Assembly: GCA_963699305.1 (NCBI GenBank)
Contig: OY969431.1
Coordinates: forward strand, 1,922,001 to 1,986,000
DNA length: 64,000 nt
Source of the DNA: JBGQAS01 sp963699305
GTDB lineage: Bacteria > Chloroflexota > Anaerolineae > Anaerolineales > Anaerolineaceae
Direction of reading: 5' to 3'
The notes beneath the pieces are model-generated. The model made no database searches, was not told where the DNA came from, and was given only the letters and a program-made list of their open reading frames with translations. This document shows, piece after piece, positions 1-10,100 of the stretch. The position numbers and the translations under genes were made by a program. Each line of letters begins with the position of its first letter. Positions within the stretch are counted from its first letter, which is position 1.

Positions 1-1622
1 CACAGGTATATACTCTCATCGATTTACCCACACCGCTACCAGCACCAACCCAGAATGGAATCGAAGATGGCGCTTATGATTCAGATTTTCGACTTGTGAT
101 AAACCGGTATACAAAGACTGATGAAAATGTCATCCTTTTTGGAATTCTCGAATCTTTCTCAGGGGACAACGCGGTTGAATATATCGAAGAAAATGCCGTT
201 CATCTCATCGACTCTGCTGGAAAAGAAATCCCGTTAGTGGAAGACCCATCCTTGGTCGATCCTCAGGACGAAGTTCCCAACAAGGCATCCAGGCCATGGG
301 CATATCTCACTGATGGAGCGTATTCAGCAGGCCAGGCTACCCTCACGGTAGATTCAGCATGGACCCGGTTCACTCTTAATGCCCGCTTTATGGTTGACCT
401 CGGAGCGGATCCCCAGCCAGGCCAGACACTGGACATTAAACAAACCTTTGTTGTCGCAGGCCACGAAATCGTCATACAAAGCGCTGAAATTAACGGCAAA
501 GGTAACGGTATTTCCTTTACGGTGATCAAGCCTGCAAATGTCGCCGACGTGAATGTGATGGACCTGGAGCATCCTTTGCTTGGCGGCGGGGGTGGACCAG
601 ACTCATGTGGCTTCACCTATCAAGATGGAATCCCATCCGGTGAGATCAACCTGACCCTCCTCAGCGTCTCCATTAATTTACCTGGCCCGTGGAGTGCGAT
701 CGTGGAATTACCTGAGCTACCAAAAAGCAGCCTGCCGGTAGAGATGCAGTCCGCATGTTTGACCCAATCATCCTGGCAGAATACGCTCAACAATCCTATG
801 GTACTCCCAGAAGGCTTGGGTGGCACGCTGGCGTTATCCAATGTTTCAGCTCCGGATTATATTTACCGCGTGATGACTGTTGATCTTACCGGCACAAATC
901 CTCAAATTCTCGCACAAGGAGATTCACCCTCCCTTTCACCTGACAGCCGCCAAATCCTTTTCAACAGTGACACAGGTCTGCAAATGATGGACCTGGGATC
1001 TGGAATTGTCACACCCCTGACAGAAACATGGAAAAATGACCGCGGACCCATCTGGTCACCCGACGGTTTAAGGATTGCATTTACCCGTGGACCTGCATCG
1101 GGATTAATCGGCGCACCGGGACCTTACGCCATCATCATTGCAAATCCAGACGGTACACAACAGATCCCAGTGGTTGAGAATGGCGACGCAAATAGTGTAA
1201 TGGCGTGGCTCCCGGATGGACAAAGCCTGTTGTACACGGTCGCAGGACCGAATGGATCCGCTGTAAATCGTATCGATCTCTCAACAGGGCAAGTCACTCA
1301 ACTCTTCGATACCAATTATGTCAATTCGGGAATTGCGTTATCCCCCGAAGGAGACCGGGTTGCCTACGAGTTTATGTTACCCGGAGATCATTATGGAATC
1401 TATGCATCCGATGTGGACGGGCAAAATCGAAAGTTAATCGTAGATGGAGCACCCATCGTGGTTACAGTGCCGCGTTGGAGTCCCGACGGGAACTGGTTGA
1501 TCGTCAGTGTTCAAGATGAGAGTCTTCCCGAAATTCCGGTGTTGGCACTCATCGAAGTTGATACATGCCAGATCATCCCCCTGACGACAATTTCAGGATA
1601 TGTGTCAACCTGGAATCCGTAA
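1..1622 (+). CDS. Secreted TolB-like propeller protein, 5' end outside window
   Basis: The reading frame is open from base 3 to the stop at 1620-1622, so the gene begins before the window; a GTG at 96 is only an internal codon. The first ~280 residues are beta-rich and unassigned. The C-terminal half has at least five PD40/WD40-like repeats with SPDG-type cores (SLSPDSRQILF, IWSPDGLRIAF, WLPDGQSLLY, LSPEGDRVAY, WSPDGNWLIV), typical of TolB-like beta-propellers. No catalytic motif is visible. The same repeat type occurs in the kinase at 4135-6132. A periplasmic or surface binding role is inferred. A strong hairpin terminator follows directly. Confidence 0.75.
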   Translation, partial: QVYTLIDLPTPLPAPTQNGIEDGAYDSDFRLVINRYTKTDENVILFGILESFSGDNAVEYIEENAVHLIDSAGKEIPLVEDPSLVDPQDEVPNKASRPWAYLTDGAYSAGQATLTVDSAWTRFTLNARFMVDLGADPQPGQTLDIKQTFVVAGHEIVIQSAEINGKGNGISFTVIKPANVADVNVMDLEHPLLGGGGGPDSCGFTYQDGIPSGEINLTLLSVSINLPGPWSAIVELPELPKSSLPVEMQSACLTQSSWQNTLNNPMVLPEGLGGTLALSNVSAPDYIYRVMTVDLTGTNPQILAQGDSPSLSPDSRQILFNSDTGLQMMDLGSGIVTPLTETWKNDRGPIWSPDGLRIAFTRGPASGLIGAPGPYAIIIANPDGTQQIPVVENGDANSVMAWLPDGQSLLYTVAGPNGSAVNRIDLSTGQVTQLFDTNYVNSGIALSPEGDRVAYEFMLPGDHYGIYASDVDGQNRKLIVDGAPIVVTVPRWSPDGNWLIVSVQDESLPEIPVLALIEVDTCQIIPLTTISGYVSTWNP

Positions 1623-1637
1623 ACCTTTGATCGAGGA

Positions 1638-1671
1638 AATAAGGAGGAGGAATACTTCCTCCTTATTTTTT
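1638..1671 (+). terminator. Rho-independent terminator after propeller gene
   Basis: AATAAGGAGGA pairs with TCCTCCTTATT around a short loop and ends in a run of six T. It lies 16 bases after the stop codon. Confidence 0.85.
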
Positions 1672-1723
1672 GGTTTCATTTGATACAAACCCAGTAATTT
1701 TGTATCGGACAAGACCTTCAAAT

Positions 1724-1750
1724 GCTGCCTGTGGGGCAGCTATTTTTTTA
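1724..1750 (+). terminator. Possible second terminator upstream of der
   Basis: A 6-bp stem GCTGCC/GGCAGC with loop TGTGG is followed by TATTTTTTTA. It could insulate der from upstream transcription. Confidence 0.45.
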
Positions 1751-1755
1751 TGTGT

Positions 1756-1761
1756 TATAGT
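1756..1761 (+). promoter_or_regulatory. -10 box for der, leaderless arrangement
   Basis: TATAGT is followed by 7 bases and then the ATG of der at 1769, so transcription would start at or within a base or two of the start codon. No Shine-Dalgarno sequence precedes the ATG. The -35 region is poor. Confidence 0.4.
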
Positions 1762-1768
1762 AGACGCT

Positions 1769-3133
1769 ATGACAAAGCCGATCGTCGCCCTGGTTGGACG
1801 TCCCAACGTGGGTAAAAGCACATTTTTCAACCGCCTGGCGGGTGAACCGCTGGCAATTGTGGATGACACCCCCGGCACTACCCGCGACCGCCTGATGGCT
1901 GAGAGCGAATGGAATGGTATCACGTACGATATCATCGATACCGGCGGGATAGACCCTAGCGTGGGCGGCAAGGAACCCCTATCGATTGGCTCCGCGGAAT
2001 ACATCGACCAGATCCGCAGCCAGGCGGAACTGGCAGTCCGGGAAGCCGATGCTGTCCTGTTCCTGGTGGATGGCATCCAGGGGGTGACCCCGGCAGATGA
2101 AGAAGTGGCCAACATGCTGCGCCGCCACCAGAAAAAGGTGGATGGCAAATTATTTCCACCGGTTTTCCTGGTGGTGAACAAAGCCGATAGCCAATCCTTG
2201 CGTGACCAAGCGGCTGATTTTTACGCACTCGGCATTGGCGATCCATTCCCCATTTCCGCCATCCACGGCACCAACACGGGTGACCTGCTGGATGCGCTGG
2301 TGGCTGCTTTTCCACCCCAAGGTGAACCCACCGAAGACGAATCCGTAAAGATCGCCATCGTCGGTAAACCCAACGTGGGAAAATCCAGCCTGCTGAACCG
2401 CCTGGTGGGCGAGGAGCGCGCCATCGTCAGTCCCATTGCCGGGACGACCCGGGATGCGGTGGATACGCTCATCACGTTCGGAGACATGCCCTTAACACTC
2501 ATCGATACTGCCGGGATCCGCCGCAGAGGCAAGGTCATCCCCGGGGTGGAAAAATACAGCGTCATCCGTTCGCTTCGTGCCATTGATCGCGCAGATGTGG
2601 CATTGCTGATGATCGATGCGGTGGAAGGGATCAGCGCCCAGGATGCTCATATTGCCGGATTCGTCATCGAAGCCTGGAAAAGCGTGGTGGTGATCATCAA
2701 CAAGTGGGACGCGATCGAAAAAGACAATGAAACCATGAACCGGTACACAGACCACATCCGCAAACAACTGAACTTTTTACCGTATGTACCGATGCTCTTC
2801 ATTTCCGCCAAAAGCGGACAGCGCGTGGATGAAGTGCTTCCGCTTGCACTGCGCGTCCAGGAAGAACGGCTGGCACGCATCTCCACCAGCAGTTTGAACG
2901 CCATCCTGCATCATGCTCAGGACCTGCACACCCCGGTGTACAAATCCGGCGAAGGCATCCGACTGTATTACGGGACACAAGTCCGAAGCGATCCACCCAC
3001 ATTCATGATCTACGTGAATAACCCGAAAAACGCACACTTTTCCTACCTGCGGTTCCTGGAAAATCAAATCCGGGCGGAGTACCCCTACACAGGCACCCCC
3101 ATCCGGCTGGTATTGAAACCGCGGCACGATTAA
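1769..3133 (+). CDS. der: GTPase Der (EngA), ribosome assembly
   Basis: Double-domain GTPase needed for maturation of the 50S ribosomal subunit. Two tandem G domains are visible, each with a GRPNVGKS or GKPNVGKS P-loop, a DTPGTTRD or SPIAGTTRD switch, DTGG or DTAG, and NKAD or NKWD base-recognition motifs. A KH-like C-terminal domain follows (about residues 350-455). The length of about 454 residues is normal. The frame extends upstream to 1670, but the conserved start MTKPIVALVGRPN begins at 1769, directly after a -10 box, so 1769 is chosen. lepB follows 33 bp downstream on the same strand. Confidence 0.95.
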   Translation: MTKPIVALVGRPNVGKSTFFNRLAGEPLAIVDDTPGTTRDRLMAESEWNGITYDIIDTGGIDPSVGGKEPLSIGSAEYIDQIRSQAELAVREADAVLFLVDGIQGVTPADEEVANMLRRHQKKVDGKLFPPVFLVVNKADSQSLRDQAADFYALGIGDPFPISAIHGTNTGDLLDALVAAFPPQGEPTEDESVKIAIVGKPNVGKSSLLNRLVGEERAIVSPIAGTTRDAVDTLITFGDMPLTLIDTAGIRRRGKVIPGVEKYSVIRSLRAIDRADVALLMIDAVEGISAQDAHIAGFVIEAWKSVVVIINKWDAIEKDNETMNRYTDHIRKQLNFLPYVPMLFISAKSGQRVDEVLPLALRVQEERLARISTSSLNAILHHAQDLHTPVYKSGEGIRLYYGTQVRSDPPTFMIYVNNPKNAHFSYLRFLENQIRAEYPYTGTPIRLVLKPRHD

Positions 3134-3166
3134 TGACGGTTCCTCGATCATGAAGATTCAATCATA

Positions 3167-3757
3167 ATGAACAGCTTTCCTGAAACACCAAACCCCGATC
3201 TGGACAAGCCTTCCGTGAAGCATCCTGTCCGCAGCTTCATTTGGGAGATCCTGCAAACCCTGCTGCTCGCTGCAGCATTGTATTTTGCCATCGATGCCCT
3301 GGTGGCGCGCGTGCGGGTGGAAAATGTCAGCATGAAACCCACCCTGGTGCCGGATGAATTCCTGCTGGTAAGCAAACTGGCTTACCGCCTGGGTAAACCG
3401 GATTATGGAGATATCGTGGTTTTTCATTTCCCCGGAAATCCGTCTGAAGATTACATCAAGCGGGTGATCGGTCTTCCCGGCGATGTGGTGCGGGTGGAAT
3501 CGGGTACGGTCTATGTAAATGATTTCCCATTAACGGAGTCCTACCTGGCAGAGTCCCCGGATTACGGTGGCACATGGACGGTACCGGAAGACTCCATTTT
3601 CGTCCTCGGGGATAACCGTAATCAATCCTCCGACTCACATGCCTGGGGATTTGTTCCCCAGAGCTACCTGGTTGGAAAAGCCTTTGCCATCTATTGGCCG
3701 TTCAATGTTGCGCGCATCCTCAATGATCCTCACATCGTCAATGCCGCCAATCGATAG
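3167..3757 (+). CDS. lepB: Signal peptidase I
   Basis: Membrane serine protease that removes signal peptides from exported preproteins. One N-terminal membrane segment (about residues 24-42) precedes the catalytic serine in the VSMKPTL motif and the general-base lysine in YIKRVIGLPGD. The C-terminal GDNRNQSSDSHAWG box is typical of the S26A family. The 196-residue length is normal for a single-TM enzyme. It lies 33 bp after der and probably shares its transcript. Confidence 0.94.
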   Translation: MNSFPETPNPDLDKPSVKHPVRSFIWEILQTLLLAAALYFAIDALVARVRVENVSMKPTLVPDEFLLVSKLAYRLGKPDYGDIVVFHFPGNPSEDYIKRVIGLPGDVVRVESGTVYVNDFPLTESYLAESPDYGGTWTVPEDSIFVLGDNRNQSSDSHAWGFVPQSYLVGKAFAIYWPFNVARILNDPHIVNAANR

Positions 3758-3804
3758 CTATTGAACTCAATTTCTGGTACAATCTTCCCCAAGAGTTTTA
3801 ACCG

Positions 3805-4101
3805 ATGAGTGAAACCATAACCACTGAAACCTTTCCCTGCCCTGAATGCCAGGCGGGAAAGATGCATCGCAAGTACATTACCTATATGACGTATATCGGC
3901 AGTGAGCTCATCACGGTTCCCGATTTTCCGGCGTGGGTGTGTGATGTGTGCGGGCGCAGAGAATACGACAACCACGCACTCAACCAGCTTTCGTTGCTGC
4001 TCAGCCCATCGGCAGGGAAAAAAGCCCCCAAGAAACCCAAACTCAGCGGAAGAGTTCAGGTACCCCCCAAGGAACCCCGCTCCGTTAAAACCGATAAATG
4101 A
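3805..4101 (+). CDS. YgiT/MqsA-type zinc-ribbon protein
   Basis: 98-residue protein with CPECQAGK near residues 12-19 and CDVCGRREY near 46-54, i.e. two CxxC knuckles forming a zinc ribbon like the N-terminal half of MqsA/YgiT-type proteins. The tail is basic and Pro/Lys-rich and no HTH domain is present, so it is not a complete MqsA antitoxin. No toxin gene lies next to it. It sits 47 bp after lepB and is followed by a terminator. Function unknown; nucleic-acid binding is plausible. Confidence 0.7.
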   Translation: MSETITTETFPCPECQAGKMHRKYITYMTYIGSELITVPDFPAWVCDVCGRREYDNHALNQLSLLLSPSAGKKAPKKPKLSGRVQVPPKEPRSVKTDK

Positions 4102-4137
4102 CCCCGGTCTCAATGACAACCGGGGCTTTGTTTTTTA
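4102..4137 (+). terminator. Terminator after der-lepB-zinc ribbon genes
   Basis: CCCCGGT pairs with ACCGGGG around an 10-base loop, followed by CTTTGTTTTTT. It overlaps the stop of the convergent kinase gene. Confidence 0.85.
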
Positions 4138-6132
4138 AGGGGTAGGGTACGGTTGCCAGGCTGCATCTTTATCATCCGAATCCGGCGATTTGGTCAGGTT
4201 GGTCTGCAACTGCCCGTTCAGGTTCATGATATATATTTCAGAATTGCCGTCCCGCTGGGAAGTGAACGCAATCCACTGCATATCCGGTGACCAGGAAGGA
4301 TATGAATCCTGCTCACTGGTGGTCAATTGATTGGTCAATCCTCCGCGCCGCTCCACCGGAGTTATGTAAATACGCTGGTATCCCTTGTCAAGGTGGGTGT
4401 AGGCTATCCATCTACCATCCGGTGAATACTCGGGATCAGCCACATTACCCAATCGACCCAGCACTTCGTCGGAATCATATTGCTCGGGATAAGTGAAATC
4501 GCGCACCTGCGACCGGACATATAAAATTTGGTGACCCGCGGCGGTGATCACAAAAGCCAGCTCCTTGCCGTCCGGCGACCAAGTTGGAGAGAATTCCTCA
4601 AAATCCGAAACGAGACGCCGCGGGCTGTTGAGCTCCATATCGAGGAGGAAGAGCATGCGCGCCTCGTTGTTCTTCCAGCCTTTGTTGGTGAAGGCGATCA
4701 GCGTGCCATCCGGTGACCAGGCAGGATCGAAATCATCTCCGTTGTTCTTGGAAATATTCTCCGGCAGCGCACCCGGATGGATGGTATCGATCATCCAGAT
4801 ATCCAACCCCAGCGTTGAACCTCCACTGGGGGCGACGTAGAGCAGTTTTGTTCCATCGGGTGACCATGCCGGCTCACTCTTATCATATTGGTCAAAGGTA
4901 AGCTGGGCATCTTTGACAACCACGATCTCCCCGGTGTTGCTGAACGCCAAGGTCATCAACCAAACCTGCATCGTCTTGCCATCCGCTTTGTTGGATACAT
5001 ACGCCAGCTTTGTCCGGTTGGCCAGGTAATTGACGGGCATTGATGTTGTCTGGGTAACTTCTGGAGTACTTGTTTCAGTAGGTTGGATCGTGGAAGTTGA
5101 AGTTGGCTGAGTCTCCTCTGCTGCTTTCATCGTGGCATTAAATGTATCCATATTGAGGGTGGCATTGACAGGGAAGGAAACCTTGGGTCCGGTAAGGATC
5201 ATGATCACCAGCGTCGCAAGTGTAATCACGCCCAATCCGACTAAAATAGCCATCAGCCATACCGGAAGCCGTTTTTTACCTTTGGTTGGGTATTTTCCTT
5301 TTGCAACCCTGGCGGCTGCTGCAGTAAGGTTCGTGGGATTTAGCAGGTCGGCCATGAAATCATTCATGCTTTCGAACCGATCCCCGGGCTTAACCGAGAG
5401 GGCTTTTTCGATGGCAGCCTGGATGGGTGCGGGCACCTGTTTGTTATACCGGTTGATGGGTACAAGGTCCGCCTGACCCATCAAGCGCATCAGGCTATCG
5501 ACAGGTTTTTGATTGGTCAGCAGTGCATACAGCGTGGCAGCCAGCGAGTACTGGTCGGAAAGCGGACCGGTATGCCCGGCGCCGTATTGCTCCGGCGGGG
5601 CGAAACCCGGTGTGTATCCCAACGCGCCTGTGGAAGTTACCTGGGACGATTCGGCGACCTTGGCGATGCCAAAATCCACCAGCATCACTTCTCCCGAGGG
5701 GGTGAGCTTGATATTGGCAGGCTTGATATCGCGGTGCACGATGGGGGGTGTCTGGTTGTGCAGGTAACTGAGCGCAGATCCCAATTGCTTTGCCCAGTCC
5801 AGCACCTTGAGCAGCGGCTGGACACCTTGCGTTCCGAGCAAACAATCCAGGTCATCGCCGGGGATAAAATCCATGACCAGGTACTGGTCTTCGCCATGCA
5901 CAAAGTAATCGGTCACACGCGGTAAATTAGGGTGGCGAAGTTTTGCCAACAATCGTGCCTCGCGAAGGAACTGGCTGGTGGCGCTGGTCGCCCGGGAACG
6001 GTTGACCTTGATGGCGAAATCGTGATCGAGGGTGACATCGTGCGCCTTGTACACAGCTCCCATGCCGCCTTCGCCGAGCTTTTGGATGATCTTATACCGT
6101 TCGTTAAAAATTTCCCCGGTTTTCAATTCCAT
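4135..6132 (-). CDS. Membrane Ser/Thr protein kinase with PD40 propeller
   Basis: Hanks-type (PknB-like) kinase of 665 residues. The kinase domain (about 12-270) shows the glycine loop LGEGGMGAVY, the AIKV lysine, catalytic HRDIKPAN, DFG and the APPEQY segment. One membrane helix (about 290-315) and a Thr/Pro-rich linker follow. The extracytoplasmic part (about 380-660) has five or six PD40 repeats with WSPDG cores. This matches kinases that sense envelope ligands through a propeller. The frame extends to 6153, but ATG at 6132 sits 7 bases after a perfect TATAAT and fits the domain start better. Convergent with the zinc-ribbon gene. Confidence 0.92.
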   Translation of the reverse strand: MELKTGEIFNERYKIIQKLGEGGMGAVYKAHDVTLDHDFAIKVNRSRATSATSQFLREARLLAKLRHPNLPRVTDYFVHGEDQYLVMDFIPGDDLDCLLGTQGVQPLLKVLDWAKQLGSALSYLHNQTPPIVHRDIKPANIKLTPSGEVMLVDFGIAKVAESSQVTSTGALGYTPGFAPPEQYGAGHTGPLSDQYSLAATLYALLTNQKPVDSLMRLMGQADLVPINRYNKQVPAPIQAAIEKALSVKPGDRFESMNDFMADLLNPTNLTAAAARVAKGKYPTKGKKRLPVWLMAILVGLGVITLATLVIMILTGPKVSFPVNATLNMDTFNATMKAAEETQPTSTSTIQPTETSTPEVTQTTSMPVNYLANRTKLAYVSNKADGKTMQVWLMTLAFSNTGEIVVVKDAQLTFDQYDKSEPAWSPDGTKLLYVAPSGGSTLGLDIWMIDTIHPGALPENISKNNGDDFDPAWSPDGTLIAFTNKGWKNNEARMLFLLDMELNSPRRLVSDFEEFSPTWSPDGKELAFVITAAGHQILYVRSQVRDFTYPEQYDSDEVLGRLGNVADPEYSPDGRWIAYTHLDKGYQRIYITPVERRGGLTNQLTTSEQDSYPSWSPDMQWIAFTSQRDGNSEIYIMNLNGQLQTNLTKSPDSDDKDAAWQPYPTP

Positions 6133-6168
6133 GAGAGATATTATATACGCCAAGCAGCGCGAGTGAAA
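6133..6168 (-). promoter_or_regulatory. Promoter of the kinase gene, leaderless
   Basis: TATAAT at 6145-6140 (minus strand) is followed by 7 bases and the ATG at 6132. A weak -35 (TTCACT) lies about 16 bases upstream. There is no room for a ribosome binding site, so a leaderless mRNA is likely. Confidence 0.6.
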
Positions 6169-6205
6169 GAAAAAACCTGCCGGAGCTGAAAAATTGTGCG
6201 CTTGC

Positions 6206-6234
6206 TTGACAGCCTTAGTTCAACCTGATAAAAT
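6206..6234 (+). promoter_or_regulatory. Promoter of tRNA-Phe
   Basis: TTGACA at 6206-6211, a 17-bp spacer and TAAAAT at 6229-6234 form a near-consensus sigma-70 promoter ending 10 bp before the tRNA. Confidence 0.8.
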
Positions 6235-6244
6235 CTTCCCACTC

Positions 6245-6320
6245 GCCGAGATAGCTCAGTTGGTAGAGCACACGACTGAAAATTGTGGTGTCCCCAGTTC
6301 GATCCTGGGTCTCGGCACCA
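6245..6320 (+). tRNA. tRNA-Phe (GAA)
   Basis: Complete cloverleaf: acceptor GCCGAGA/TCTCGGC, D stem GCTC/GAGC, anticodon stem CACGA/TTGTG with loop CTGAAAA (anticodon GAA), T stem CCCAG/CTGGG with TTCGATC loop. The 3' CCA is encoded. A hairpin terminator follows at 6324. Confidence 0.96.
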
Positions 6321-6323
6321 AAG

Positions 6324-6349
6324 AGCCCACTTGAAATTTCAAGTGGGCT
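6324..6349 (+). terminator. Hairpin terminator after tRNA-Phe
   Basis: Perfect inverted repeat with arms AGCCCACTTGAAA and TTTCAAGTGGGCT, followed by TCCTT. It lies between the tRNA and the convergent lipoprotein gene and could serve both. Confidence 0.7.
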
Positions 6350-6356
6350 TCCTTCA

Positions 6357-7001
6357 TCAAGGCTGAATCGCGTCAAACGTACATCCTATTTCCTTGTTCA
6401 CAATAATATCCTTGACCTCATAGGATATTCCAGGGGTGATGCTTATTATCAGGGGATCATCATGTTTAATTAGTATTGAAGGAAAAACGGTTACTTCATC
6501 CGGTGGCAACGTGGATGGATCCATCGACATGGGACCCAACAAACTATTTACACAATTGCTCATTTCGGAGACTTGCATGATCTCAGTAACCTCAATCGTC
6601 AATAAACAATCTTTGGAAGGTTTCAAATTTCCATCCACCATGTAAGAAACGGGAGTATCGCAATTGGTGGTATGCGATCCACCGGTACCGGTAGCGAATA
6701 ACTGCATTTTACAAACTGATTCGCCGGATGCATTGAAAGTGAGATATCCCAGTGCTGGATTCTGGGGGTCTGTGTTGAACCATACCGTCATCGTAGTATC
6801 ACAATGAAAAAATGTCATCCCTGCCTCCATGGTGCGGATAATTCGCAGGGTAAATGATCCTACTTTTTCCCCTATAATGACTTCTTCACATAATTCCTGG
6901 TCACCACAGGCTGATTCGGAAGTAGGCTGGCGTCCGGGGAAATTACATCCTGCCAATAAAATCACCAATGCAATTGTAATGAAGACCAATCGCTTTTTCA
7001 T
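6357..7001 (-). CDS. Lipoprotein of unknown function
   Basis: 214 residues starting MKKRLVFITIALVILLAGC, a lipoprotein signal peptide with lipobox LAGC; the mature chain would be lipid-anchored. The start at 7001 is preceded by GGAGGG at good spacing, which rejects the longer frame to 7034. The mature part is beta-rich with several cysteines (CGDQELC, CDTTMT, CKMQ, CDTP, C near the end) that could form disulphides. No family recognised. Monocistronic by context, with terminators on both sides. Confidence 0.75.
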   Translation of the reverse strand: MKKRLVFITIALVILLAGCNFPGRQPTSESACGDQELCEEVIIGEKVGSFTLRIIRTMEAGMTFFHCDTTMTVWFNTDPQNPALGYLTFNASGESVCKMQLFATGTGGSHTTNCDTPVSYMVDGNLKPSKDCLLTIEVTEIMQVSEMSNCVNSLLGPMSMDPSTLPPDEVTVFPSILIKHDDPLIISITPGISYEVKDIIVNKEIGCTFDAIQP

Positions 7002-7095
7002 ATTTCCCTCCATTAAAAATATTCCAATTAACATTTTAACTAACGACTGATTTCATTGTACAAAAAAAGAAACATGAAAACAATGTGGAAAACAA

Positions 7096-7123
7096 AAACC
7101 CGGCTCACACCGGGTTTTTGTTG
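7096..7123 (-). terminator. Terminator after glyQS
   Basis: AAAACCCGG/CCGGGTTTTT hairpin with loop CTCACA and T runs in both directions, 4 bp after the end of glyQS. Confidence 0.85.
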
Positions 7124-7126
7124 GTT

Positions 7127-10100
7127 TTAGAATCCCTCAAGCTGACTAAAATCCGCAGTACCTTTTCCTAAATTCGCTAATCGCTGCAAGGTTCCAATAC
7201 GGTTTGCTCGGATTGTAGGATCGTCATCCATAACAAGTACTTTTTCAAAATAAGTATTCACTTCTTGGATATTTGGTGTAAATGCTTGAACAAATTTTTC
7301 AATTGAACCCGGTAATTCCAAAGATACTTCCATCATCTGAATATCCTTAAAAGATCCCGCTCTTCTTTTTCTTTCAAAAGGTTTTCTTTAACAGGAAAAA
7401 CCTCTTTTTGATCGCGGGTGATGCGCACACAGCGCGCATAGGCGGGCAGGATGGTCTTCCATTCCGGTTTTTTCACCCATTCCGTTAACTCTTGCACTGC
7501 ATGATACGCACCGGAAGGATTGCTGCTCTGTTCCGCCAGGACCGCGGCGATAACATCATACTTGAATCCCTTTTCCAATAGGAAACTCTGCAACCTGCCG
7601 GTGATGAATTCACCGCAGGCGAGGTTCTGCTCTGCACTGGCAGGTATGGGCAGGTTGGCAGCCGCCAGCTGCAAACCGCCGGCAATGTCAAATTTCATGT
7701 CCTTCTCGATGAGCAACTGCACCAGACCCAGCGCGGCTCGCCGCAGTGCAAAGGGATCTTTCGTGCCTGTAGGAGCCAATCCGGTAGCGAACAACCCGGC
7801 GAGTGAATCCAAGCGGTCAGCAATGCTGATCAGGCAGGCGGGTAACGAGGAAGGTACGGCATCTCCTGCAAAACGTGGTAGATAATGCTCCCGGATAGCA
7901 CCAGCCACAGCGGGAAGCTCAGCCGATTGTAAGGCATAGTATTCGCCCATGACCCCCTGCAGCGATGTCATCTCGACCACAATTTTACTGACCAGGTCTG
8001 CTTTGCAGAGTGCAGCAGCGCGGCGCGTGATCTGTTCCTCGTCCTTAGGGAGTACCAGGTCCTTTAAGAGCGCATCCACCAGCTTTTCGATGCGCTGAGT
8101 CTTATCCAACATGGAGCCAAGTTTCTTTTGGAACGTGAGCGTTCCCAGGCGGGGCAGGAGATCCTCCAATTTGTGTTTCAAATCTTCCCGGATGAAAAAT
8201 TCAGCGTCTGCAAACCGCGCCGTAATGACCTGTTCATTGCCATCGGCAACCAGGTCGGCATGTTGCCCATCTCCGTTGCGCACAAGCACAAAATGCGGCA
8301 ATAATTTACCGTTCTTACCCTGCACCGGGAAATAACGCTGATGCTTCTTCATCACAGAAACGAGCACATCAGAAGGCAGCTTCAGAGAAGCTGGATCAAA
8401 ATTGCCAAGTACTGCAGTTGGGGCTTCCACCAGGTTCGAATTCTCGTCCAGCAAGGATTCATCGGAAGCAACCACCGCCCCCGCTTTCTCCACAATCTTT
8501 TTCATTTGTGAAGTAATGACAGCTTTCCGTTCATCAGGGTCAAGGATAATCCCGTGCGATTTCAAGGCTTTCACGTAACTTGCGATATCCTCGGCAGCAA
8601 ATGTTTCCGGTTCATAGAACCGCAAGCCGCGCGTGGTGTTACCAGACTTTAATCCTGCGTACTCAAAGGGGATGATCTCTTTCCCAAAGAGTGCCAGCAG
8701 CCAGCGGATGGGGCGGGAAAATGCGACCTGGGATTCGTTCCAGCGCATGGATTTATCGAATTTCAATCCGGCAATGAGGCTGGGAAGTGCTTCACCCAGC
8801 AATTCCAATGTCGGTCGCCCGGGCTCCTTCACCACTGCAGCCGCGTATTTACCGCCATCCATGTCGCGTGTTTCAAGCTTTGTTGGATCGATCCCTTTGC
8901 TCCTGGCAAACCCAGCTCCTGCCGGTGTGGGATTTCCCTTTTCATCGAAGGCACGGTTTGCCGGAGGACCTTTAACAACGACCTCTCGGTCTTCCTGCCC
9001 TGCTGCCAGCGTTTCCACCATTACAACCAAACGGCGGGGAGTGCCTATCACATTGATGTTGCCATGTGAAAGACGCAGGTCATCCAACAGGCTAGGGGTG
9101 CGTGATTTCAATTGCTCAAGCGCGGAATCCAGGTCGGAAACAGGTAGTTCTTCCGTTCCAATCTCGAAGAGGAAGTCTTGCTGGGTTGTTGAGTGGGCCG
9201 TCGAGGGTTTTGCCTTCTTAATTCCTTCACCAGCAGGTGTGCCAGGTGTTTGGGTCTTAAGCCAGGGAAATCCCAATGTTTCACGTTGCGCCAGGTAGGC
9301 TTCCGCCACACGATGAGACAGATCGCGCATTTTTCCAAACATCGCCTGGCGCTCGGTGACCCCGACCGCGCCTCGTGTATCCAGGATATTGAAGGCGTGC
9401 GAAAGCTTGAGGACGTAATCGTGCGCCGGAAGGACCAGCCCTTTTTCAAGGGCAAGGTTGGCTTCGGCTTCATAGAGAGTGTACATCTGGTGGACCCTGT
9501 CCACATTTGCCACGTCGTAATAATAGGAAGAATGCTCACGTTCGCCCTGCAGGTTCACATCACCATCGGTGCGGTCAACGCTCCAGCGGATATCGCGGAA
9601 GTTGCGGACCTTCTGCACCACCATGGCAATGCGTTCCAACCCGTAGGTGAGCTCGACCGAAACCGGGTTGAGCACAAATCCGCCCGCCTGTTGGAAGTAG
9701 GTAAATTGGGTGATCTCCTGTCCATCCAGCCAGACTTCCCAACCCAACCCCCAGGCGCCCAGGGCGGGTGATTCCCAGTTATCCTCCACAAAGCGGATGT
9801 CGTGCTGGCGCGGGTCGATACCCAGCGCCTTGAGCGATTCCAGGTAGAGCTCCTGCGGGTTGCCCGGATCGGGTTTGAGGATGACCTGGTACTGGTAAAA
9901 CTGCTGCAGGCGGTTGGGATTATCCCCATAGCGTCCGTCATCGGGACGAATGGACGGTTCGAGGTACCCGACGTTCCAGGGTTCGGGACCGAGGACGCGC
10001 AGGAAGGTGGCTGGGTTGTAGGTGCCCGCACCAACCTGCTGGTAATAAGGGTGCCAGATCAGGCAGCCATGTTCCGCCCAGAAATGATCCAGTGTAAGGA

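Noticed and set aside
3805..4101. Complete MqsA antitoxin of a toxin-antitoxin pair
   Set aside because: Only the zinc-ribbon half is present; no HTH domain and no mqsR-like gene next to it.
7333..7350. Programmed -1 frameshift in glyQS
   Set aside because: No X XXY YYZ slippery heptamer or downstream pseudoknot; one missing A explains the junction, and similar one-base breaks occur in many genes here.
9193..9771. Plus-strand open frame opposite glyQS
   Set aside because: Antisense to the alpha chain catalytic region; no start signal or domain.
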